From contig JAEMTW010000030.1 of assembly GCA_016462095.1 (NCBI GenBank), positions 1-11,533 of the forward strand: a stretch of DNA of 11,533 bases, written 5' to 3'. The notes under the pieces are model-generated. The model did not search any database and was not told where the DNA came from. It saw only the letters and a list, made by a program, of their open reading frames with translations. This stretch comes from Thermoleophilia bacterium (GTDB lineage Bacteria; Actinomycetota; Thermoleophilia; Gaiellales; F1-60-MAGs149). Positions 7,625 through 11,533 of the stretch are shown here, one piece after another (the stretch's first letter is position 1; every line of letters begins with the position of its first letter). Made by a program: the position numbers and the translations under genes.

Positions 7625-7630
7625 ATTTTA
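7625..7630 (-). promoter_or_regulatory. Probable -10 box (TAAAAT) of the TPR gene, leaderless
   Basis: TAAAAT, a strong -10 match in a GC-rich setting, ends exactly 6 nt before the ATG at 7618. Its first three bases are the TAA stop codon of the Nudix gene. There is no Shine-Dalgarno in the 9-bp gap. A -35 box is not clear. Confidence 0.55.
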
Positions 7631-8206
7631 CCCGCGCAGATCCCGTGCGGTGGTAATCCCGAGCAACCTGTCGAGCAGGCGGTAGGTAATTCCCCAGACC
7701 ACGACATCCGCAGCATCGGCGTGTGGAAGGCGAAACGCCGAAACGCGCGTCGGCGCCTCGGGAACCTCGGCCGAGATCAGCTCAAGGTCCACAAACGGCG
7801 TCCACCAGGCGGCGGCAATCTCCTCGGATAAGGACAGTTCGACGGCGTCGGTGATGTGCGCCACATACGCGGAGATCACAATTGCGAACGATCGAGGCGT
7901 GAGTGGTTCGAGGACGCCCAAGATCGAGCCATGCTGCCGCGGGTCAAACCCAACCTCTTCCCACGTTTCGCGCGCCGCCGTGTCGAGCGCGTCGTGGTCG
8001 ACCTCCTCGACACGTCCACCAGGCAGACCCACGTGTCCAGACCAGGGATCACCGGCACGCGTTGCCCGCCGACACAACAAGATCTCGGCACCACGCGCAC
8101 CCTCGCGGAGGCAGATCATCACGCTCGCTGTGGCCACAGGAGCAGGCGCTGCAAGCGTTGGCGCAAGGATCGACGCGAGCAGTTGGATGTCTGGAACCGG
8201 AGCCAC
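7628..8206 (-). CDS. Nudix hydrolase (CoA pyrophosphatase-like, DPWSG type)
   Basis: Read from the GTG at 8206 this is a 192-residue Nudix protein. Seen: CRRATRAGDPWSGHVGLPGG (45-64), then the Nudix core RETWEEVG (79-86), whose acidic residues should bind Mg2+. The C-terminal VVWGITYRLLDRLL is typical of this subfamily. The canonical Glu eight residues before the RE pair is not present; CoA-type Nudix boxes as I know them vary there, so I do not take this as loss of function. The likely job is hydrolysis of a nucleoside-diphosphate derivative such as CoA. The open frame extends to 8365, but that part overlaps the divergent HIT gene and is shadow sequence. The GTG is chosen because TACGCT lies 6 nt upstream and the homologous region starts soon after. 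Confidence 0.88.
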   Translation of the reverse strand: MAPVPDIQLLASILAPTLAAPAPVATASVMICLREGARGAEILLCRRATRAGDPWSGHVGLPGGRVEEVDHDALDTAARETWEEVGFDPRQHGSILGVLEPLTPRSFAIVISAYVAHITDAVELSLSEEIAAAWWTPFVDLELISAEVPEAPTRVSAFRLPHADAADVVVWGITYRLLDRLLGITTARDLRG

Positions 8207-8212
8207 ACCACG

Positions 8213-8218
8213 AGCGTA
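8213..8218 (-). promoter_or_regulatory. Probable -10 box (TACGCT) of the Nudix gene, leaderless
   Basis: On the minus strand TACGCT ends 6 nt before the GTG at 8206. The gap holds no Shine-Dalgarno. The same hexamer at the same distance serves the divergent HIT gene. Confidence 0.55.
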
Positions 8219-8239
8219 CCGGGCTGCCCACGCTCGGGG

Positions 8240-8245
8240 TACGCT
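8240..8245 (+). promoter_or_regulatory. Probable -10 box (TACGCT) of the HIT gene, leaderless
   Basis: TACGCT ends 6 nt before the ATG at 8252. The six bases between (GCCGGG) are not a properly spaced Shine-Dalgarno. A -35 box at the usual distance would fall on the -10 box of the opposite gene. Confidence 0.55.
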
Positions 8246-8251
8246 GCCGGG

Positions 8252-8749
8252 ATGGAGCGCATCTGGGCACCCTGGCGGTTGGAGTTCGTCAAGGCCGCGT
8301 CGGGTCACGATCCGCTCGAGTGCGTCTTTTGTGCCGCACCCACCGATGCCGACGACCAGAAGCAACTAATCCTGCACCGCGGACCGACCTGCTTCGTGAT
8401 TCTCAATCTCTATCCGTACACGAATGGTCACATTCTGATCGCTCCCTATCGCCACCTCGCGACACCGGGCGAAATGAATGCCGTTGAACGTGCTGAGCTC
8501 TGGGACCTACTTGACCAGTCCCTGTCGGCACTGGATCGAACACTCAAGCCGCACGGTGCAAACGCCGGACTCAACCTCGGCCGAGCCGCCGGAGCCGGCA
8601 TCGAAGGACACCTCCACCTGCACGTCGTTCCACGCTGGAATGGGGACACAAACTTCATGCCAGTACTGGCCGACACGCGCGTCATGGCACAGCATCTCGA
8701 CGATACCTGGCGACTCCTGCGGGATGCATGGGTACCCTCTCAGGCATGA
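8252..8749 (+). CDS. HIT-family protein (diadenosine tetraphosphate phosphorylase/hydrolase-like)
   Basis: The 165-residue protein starts MERIWAPWRLEF, the signature of an actinobacterial HIT branch related to Ap4A phosphorylases/hydrolases, which split dinucleoside polyphosphates in the cytosol. Seen: CVFC (24-27), a likely zinc-binding pair, YPYTNGHILIAPYRH (54-68), and the histidine triad GHLHLHVVPRW (119-129) with H120, H122 and H124; H122 or H124 is the nucleotidylated residue by analogy. A longer frame runs back to 7856, but it opposes the Nudix gene. The ATG at 8252 is chosen from family length and from TACGCT 6 nt upstream. The stop overlaps the mutase ATG by 4 bp, so the two are cotranscribed. 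Confidence 0.93.
   Translation: MERIWAPWRLEFVKAASGHDPLECVFCAAPTDADDQKQLILHRGPTCFVILNLYPYTNGHILIAPYRHLATPGEMNAVERAELWDLLDQSLSALDRTLKPHGANAGLNLGRAAGAGIEGHLHLHVVPRWNGDTNFMPVLADTRVMAQHLDDTWRLLRDAWVPSQA
8733..8738 (+). promoter_or_regulatory. Possible internal -10 box (TACCCT) before the mutase gene
   Basis: TACCCT ends 7 nt before the ATG at 8746, inside the last codons of the HIT gene, matching the leaderless spacing seen at other genes here. The mutase start is also coupled to the HIT stop, so this box may be chance. Confidence 0.3.
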
Positions 8750-10095
8750 CGCTCGATCCCGCAATCTTCAAGGCCTACGACGTCCGTGGCATCGTCCCAG
8801 ACCAGTTCGATCCCGACGGCGCATATCGCGTAGCCCGGGCCTACGTCGAGGTCTTTCAAGCAAAGCACATCGCGATTGGGCACGACATGCGACTTTCCTC
8901 GCCGACGCTCGCCGAGGCAGCCATTCGCGGCGCTACGGACGGAGGCGCAAACGTCGCCGTGCTGGGCGAGATCGGCACCGAGATGCTCTACTTCGCGGTC
9001 GCCGACGGCGGACTCGACGGCGGCATCATCGTGACCGCCTCGCACAATCCGGCCGAATACAACGGCATGAAGATCGTGCGCGCTGAGGCCCAGCCGGTAG
9101 GGAGTGCCTCGGGCCTGAACGAGGTCAAGAAGTTGGCCACAGGACCAGCCGAGTTGCCCGCAGTTGCCACACCCGGCGTTGCAACACCACGCGCTGTGCT
9201 GCCGGCCTACGCCGACAAGCTGCTGGGCCTGATTGACGTTGCGGCGCTGCGCCCACTCAGCGTCGTGCTCGACGGCGGCAGCGGGATGGCCGGGACGATG
9301 CTCGGCCCGATCCTCAAGCAGCTGCCGATCACCGCACACGAGTACTTCCTGACGCCCGACGGTGCCTTTCCCGACCACCAGCCCAATCCGCTGCTCGAAG
9401 AGAACCGCCAGTTCGTGATTGGCAAGGTGCTCGAGCACCCCGGCTCGATTGGGATTGCGTGGGATGGCGACGCCGACCGCTGCTTCTTCATCGACGAGGA
9501 AGGCGCGTTCGTTCCCGGCGACTTTATTACGGCCTTGCTCGCCGAAGAGGTCCTCAAGCACCACCCAGGTGCGACCATCCTCTACGACGTGCGGGCCTCA
9601 CTCGCCGTCCCCGACACCGTCGCGCGCTGTGGCGGTACCGCACAGGTTTCGCGCGTCGGCCACGCCTTCATCAAGGTTGCCATCAAAGAGTCGGGCGGCA
9701 CGTTCGCCGGTGAGGTATCGGGCCACTACTACTTCCGCGAGTTCTACGGTGTGGATACGGGCATCCTACCCGCCCTCTTCGTACTCCAGCTCGTCTCGCG
9801 GAGCGGCACGACGCTGGTCGAATTGCTGCGCCCATTGCGCGAGCGCTACTTCATCACCGGCGAGATCAACTCCCCCGTGCCGGACGTCGCTCTCAAGCTG
9901 CAAGAGCTCAAGGACCGCTACGGCCCGGGCGCCACAGTCACCCACCTCGACGGCGTCTCAATCGACCACGAGAGCTGGCGCTTCAACGTTCGCCCCTCCA
10001 ACACCGAGCCATTGTTGCGCCTCAACCTTGAGGCCACGACTGAGGCGGAGATGGAGAGTCGCCGCGACGAGGTGCTGGGAGTCATCCGCTCGTGA
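8746..10095 (+). CDS. manB: Phosphomannomutase/phosphoglucomutase
   Basis: The 449-residue protein is an alpha-D-phosphohexomutase that interconverts hexose 6- and 1-phosphates, feeding GDP-mannose or UDP-glucose synthesis for glycans and cell wall. The four family motifs are all present: the phosphoserine loop TASHNP (97-102, S99), metal-binding DGDADR (240-245), sugar-binding GEVSGH (322-327) and phosphate-binding RPSNTEP (416-422). The N-terminal IFKAYDVRG is also typical. Length is normal for bacterial PMM/PGM. I take the ATG at 8746, overlapping the HIT stop as ATGA, over the in-frame ATG at 8728, because MTLDPAIFKAYDVRG begins as homologues do. Whether mannose or glucose phosphate is preferred cannot be decided here, so the symbol is tentative. 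Confidence 0.93.
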   Translation: MTLDPAIFKAYDVRGIVPDQFDPDGAYRVARAYVEVFQAKHIAIGHDMRLSSPTLAEAAIRGATDGGANVAVLGEIGTEMLYFAVADGGLDGGIIVTASHNPAEYNGMKIVRAEAQPVGSASGLNEVKKLATGPAELPAVATPGVATPRAVLPAYADKLLGLIDVAALRPLSVVLDGGSGMAGTMLGPILKQLPITAHEYFLTPDGAFPDHQPNPLLEENRQFVIGKVLEHPGSIGIAWDGDADRCFFIDEEGAFVPGDFITALLAEEVLKHHPGATILYDVRASLAVPDTVARCGGTAQVSRVGHAFIKVAIKESGGTFAGEVSGHYYFREFYGVDTGILPALFVLQLVSRSGTTLVELLRPLRERYFITGEINSPVPDVALKLQELKDRYGPGATVTHLDGVSIDHESWRFNVRPSNTEPLLRLNLEATTEAEMESRRDEVLGVIRS

Positions 10096-10442
10096 GCGAA
10101 GGAACCACCGTCGTCGCCACGATCGAGCAGATTCTCGAGCGTTCAGAGGAAGCCGATCAGATTCTGCTCGGTACGATCGCTGCGCTCAGCGCACACTACG
10201 AGACAGGGGTTGGCATCCGCTTTATCGAAGAGGGCTCATTCTCTGACGGCCCGTGGGCAGGCGAAGCCGGCGTGGCAACGACCGAAGTTGAAGTCCGCTA
10301 CGACGGCGAACTCGTCGCGCTACTCGTCACCCCCGCCTCCCTCGACGAGGACGCCCAAACAACGTGGGAGCAGGTCGCCAACCTGATTAGCGCCTTCTGC
10401 CTCGTCGGCTGGGATATCGGCGGCGAGGACTGGGAACCGTAA
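10092..10442 (+). CDS. Small acidic GAF-like protein
   Basis: The 116-residue protein starts at a GTG whose GTGA overlaps the mutase stop, with GGGAG about 10 bases upstream, so it is cotranslated with the mutase. Seen: an N-terminal helix (~5-30), then VGIRFIEEGSF, VEVRYDGELVALLVTP and a C-terminal helix WEQVANLISAFCLVGWD. This order recalls the core of a GAF domain (VGIY, then GELVGVL, then ELLEKVAELI), but the central ligand-pocket part is shortened. It is strongly acidic, with no membrane segment or signal peptide. Function is unknown; a regulatory or stabilising partner of the mutase is a guess from coupling alone. Confidence 0.75.
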   Translation: MSEGTTVVATIEQILERSEEADQILLGTIAALSAHYETGVGIRFIEEGSFSDGPWAGEAGVATTEVEVRYDGELVALLVTPASLDEDAQTTWEQVANLISAFCLVGWDIGGEDWEP

Positions 10443-10446
10443 GGCT

Positions 10447-10947
10447 CTAGACGCCGCCCGCGCTCGTACTGCCCCGCTGGACCAACTCGCGATCGAAGGT
10501 GTCGCGCATCTTGTGCGGATCGCTGATGCCACGCAAGGCGAGATCCGAATCATTGATGTCCGAGCCAGCGGTGTCGAACTCGATGTCCCCAAAGTTGAGG
10601 ACACGCCCGTAAAGGCCCTGCTTGGTGTTGACATTCTGAATGCGATCGATGCTGGCGCTGCGCTCGTTGCGGTTCGCGATACCTCGACGGACGACGACGC
10701 GTCGATCCGTCACGGTATAGAAGCTGTCGAGACGCTTGATCCACGCCAGCACGACCACGATGGCAATGAAGATCACCGACGCTGCGACGAACCACGAGAT
10801 CGGCACGTCCACGACGAGACCGAGCAGCACGCCAACGATCAAGGGGAGCAGGCCGACGAGGCCCCATTTAAGGAGAAACGACATCGACCACTTCCAGGTC
10901 GGACGTCCCTGCCAAATTAGTTTTTCACCCTCAAGAATCTCTGCCAC
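10447..10947 (-). CDS. Membrane protein with two helices and a bacterial PH domain (bPH2/DUF304-like)
   Basis: Read from the GTG at 10947 the product has 166 residues. It begins VAEILEGEKLIWQGRPTWKW, the usual lead-in of bacterial PH-domain membrane proteins. It then has two hydrophobic segments (about 23-47 and 50-72) and a cytosolic PH-like domain (~75-155) with FYTVTDRRVVVRRG, DRIQNVNTKQGLYGRVLNFGDIEF and a final helix. Family members sit in the inner membrane; their molecular role is poorly known. The start is firm: AGGAGGG lies 6-7 bases before the GTG, whereas the frame open to 11094 is arginine- and cysteine-rich shadow sequence over the divergent gene. It converges with the GAF-like gene, only 4 bp between stops. 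Confidence 0.88.
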   Translation of the reverse strand: MAEILEGEKLIWQGRPTWKWSMSFLLKWGLVGLLPLIVGVLLGLVVDVPISWFVAASVIFIAIVVVLAWIKRLDSFYTVTDRRVVVRRGIANRNERSASIDRIQNVNTKQGLYGRVLNFGDIEFDTAGSDINDSDLALRGISDPHKMRDTFDRELVQRGSTSAGGV

Positions 10948-10953
10948 GTTGAA

Positions 10954-10960
10954 CCCTCCT
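10954..10960 (-). promoter_or_regulatory. Strong Shine-Dalgarno (AGGAGGG) fixing the PH-protein start
   Basis: On the minus strand AGGAGGG ends 6 nt before the GTG at 10947. It is the best Shine-Dalgarno in the window and decides the start codon against the longer open frame. Confidence 0.8.
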
Positions 10961-10974
10961 ATGTTGCGCTCTGC

Positions 10975-11004
10975 ACGGTAACGCACCAACCCAACGTGTG
11001 CCAA
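10975..11004 (-). promoter_or_regulatory. Probable promoter of the PH-protein gene
   Basis: On the minus strand TTGGCA (11004-10999) and TACCGT (10980-10975) are separated by 18 nt, a good -35/-10 pair. The expected transcript start would leave a leader of about 20 nt carrying the Shine-Dalgarno. This is the one promoter here with a readable -35 box. Confidence 0.5.
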
Positions 11005-11022
11005 ACGACGGGGCATCAGTGA

Positions 11023-11028
11023 TAGATT
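11023..11028 (+). promoter_or_regulatory. Probable -10 box (TAGATT) of the DAO oxidoreductase gene, leaderless
   Basis: TAGATT ends exactly 6 nt before the GTG at 11035, and the spacer CTTCTC has no Shine-Dalgarno character. No clear -35 box is seen. The region lies in the 87-bp divergent gap with the PH-protein gene. Confidence 0.55.
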
Positions 11029-11034
11029 CTTCTC

Positions 11035-11533
11035 GTGGCTCCCTACGACGTATGCGTGATTGGCAGCGGCCTCGTCGGCGCATCCACTGCACATGCACTG
11101 GTACGCCAGGGTGCAGGCCGCGTCCTACTCCTCGATCGTGGAAACGCGGGTGGTGGCGATTCTGCGTTGACCTTCGGCATGGTCCGCCGTCACTACACAA
11201 ACCCCGTGCTGATCCAGTTGTCGATGGCCGGCACGGAGATCCTCGCCCATTGGGACGAAGAGGTCGGAGTTGGCAGTGGCGCGTATGTCCCGACTGGCTA
11301 CCTATTGCCCGTGCCTGAGCGACTCGTCGAAGCCTGTCGCGCCAACGTCGAACGCCAGCAGGGCTTTGGTCTCGACACCCGCCTGCTGACGCCGGACGAG
11401 ATCCATGACGTCGAACCTCTGCTGTCGCTCGAGGGCGTTGCGGCGGCGGCGTACGAACCCGCTGGTGGCGTTTGCGACAGCCGGCTGATGATCGACTCTT
11501 GGCTGCTCGATGCGCTCGGACGCGGTCTCGAGC
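11035..11533 (+). CDS. FAD-dependent oxidoreductase, DAO family, sarcosine-oxidase-beta-like (3' end cut by window edge)
   Basis: The frame is open from the GTG at 11035 to the right edge: 166 codons plus one base, the first part of a protein usually near 400 residues. Seen: the dinucleotide-binding fold YDVCVIGSGLVGASTAHAL (4-22) with GxGxxG at 10-15, an acidic residue at the end of strand 2 (LLLDRG), then GMVRRHYTNPV (48-58) and TGYLLPVPE (87-95). The RRHYTNP and TGYL elements are like the sarcosine oxidase beta/dimethylglycine dehydrogenase branch, which oxidises secondary or tertiary amines with FAD. The true substrate is open because the C-terminal catalytic half is missing. The start is supported by TAGATT 6 nt upstream and by the fold beginning at residue 4. 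Confidence 0.85.
   Translation, partial: MAPYDVCVIGSGLVGASTAHALVRQGAGRVLLLDRGNAGGGDSALTFGMVRRHYTNPVLIQLSMAGTEILAHWDEEVGVGSGAYVPTGYLLPVPERLVEACRANVERQQGFGLDTRLLTPDEIHDVEPLLSLEGVAAAAYEPAGGVCDSRLMIDSWLLDALGRGLE

Larger units (their letters stand above)
8213..8245. repeat. 8-bp inverted repeat in the Nudix/HIT divergent promoter
   Basis: AGCGTACC (8213-8220) and GGTACGCT (8238-8245) are perfect reverse complements separated by 17 nt. Each arm holds the outward-facing -10 box of one gene. The symmetry could simply reflect paired promoters, or it could be a binding site for a shared regulator. Confidence 0.7.

Noticed and set aside
8207..8365. N-terminal extension of the Nudix protein to an ATG at 8365
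   Set aside because: The extra 53 residues lie across the divergent HIT gene start and do not look like Nudix sequence. The GTG at 8206 has a -10 box at the spacing seen elsewhere.
8728..8745. Upstream in-frame ATG at 8728 for the mutase
   Set aside because: It would add six residues not seen in the family and lacks a ribosome site. The ATG at 8746 overlaps the HIT stop as ATGA.
8740..9564. 274-codon open frame on the minus strand
   Set aside because: It is antisense to the phosphomannomutase, which carries all four family motifs on the plus strand.
9419..10246. 275-codon open frame on the plus strand in another phase
   Set aside because: It overlaps the mutase out of frame and is a low-complexity Ser/Arg/Ala/Pro product typical of a shifted frame.
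10948..11094. N-terminal extension of the PH-domain protein to an ATG at 11094
   Set aside because: It would overlap the DAO gene, has cysteine/arginine-rich shadow composition, and ignores the strong AGGAGGG placed before the GTG at 10947.
1..11533. Mobile elements, CRISPR, tRNA/rRNA, toxin-antitoxin or defence genes
   Set aside because: None was seen on reading both strands. Coding density is complete, gaps are under 90 bp, and there are no terminal inverted repeats, transposase motifs or spaced direct repeats.

Overview
The window is a dense, high-GC bacterial chromosome segment. Thirteen protein genes are packed with 4-bp overlaps or gaps under 90 bp. I see no tRNA, rRNA, CRISPR array or insertion sequence. 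Gene content (a HIT protein starting MERIWAPWR, a DPWSG-type Nudix hydrolase, a small TPR protein, a bacterial PH-domain protein, many GTG starts, TANNNT -10 boxes directly before start codons) suggests an actinobacterium. Thermoleophilia (Gaiellales/Solirubrobacterales-like) is my best guess, but this is inference from protein style and no marker gene is present.

Left part, 1-7239, minus strand. This is a six-gene catabolic operon, read right to left. It holds a TetR/BetI-like repressor, a Rieske non-heme iron oxygenase alpha subunit of the carnitine/glycine-betaine monooxygenase type, an unrecognised 119-residue protein, an NDP-forming acyl-CoA synthetase, an acyl-CoA dehydrogenase, and a second NDP-forming acyl-CoA synthetase cut by the left edge. 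Five junctions are overlaps of 4 to 14 bp or a 17-bp gap, and every internal gene has a Shine-Dalgarno-like sequence. The likely reading is one regulated transcript for breaking down a small carboxylic compound, possibly a quaternary ammonium one, through CoA thioesters. The substrate cannot be read from the sequence. No ferredoxin/reductase partner, hydratase or thiolase is in view.

Middle part, 7262-10442. Housekeeping-type genes lie here. A TPR protein and a Nudix hydrolase run leftward. A HIT-family hydrolase/phosphorylase, a phosphomannomutase/phosphoglucomutase and a small GAF-like protein run rightward from a 45-bp divergent promoter. That promoter is nearly mirror-symmetric: the same 8-mer lies on both strands and supplies a TACGCT -10 box exactly 6 nt before each start codon.

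Right part, 10447-11533. A two-helix membrane protein with a bacterial PH domain (minus strand) diverges from a FAD-dependent DAO-family oxidoreductase resembling sarcosine oxidase beta, which is cut by the right edge.

The most general pattern is a split in translation signals. Transcription-unit leaders (TetR, TPR, Nudix, HIT, DAO, perhaps the mutase) have TANNNT 6 or 7 nt before the start codon and no Shine-Dalgarno, as expected for leaderless mRNAs. Operon-internal genes use Shine-Dalgarno sequences. The TetR gene adds an 18-bp operator-like palindrome covering its own codons 1-7, which with a leaderless start would lie just downstream of the transcription start.
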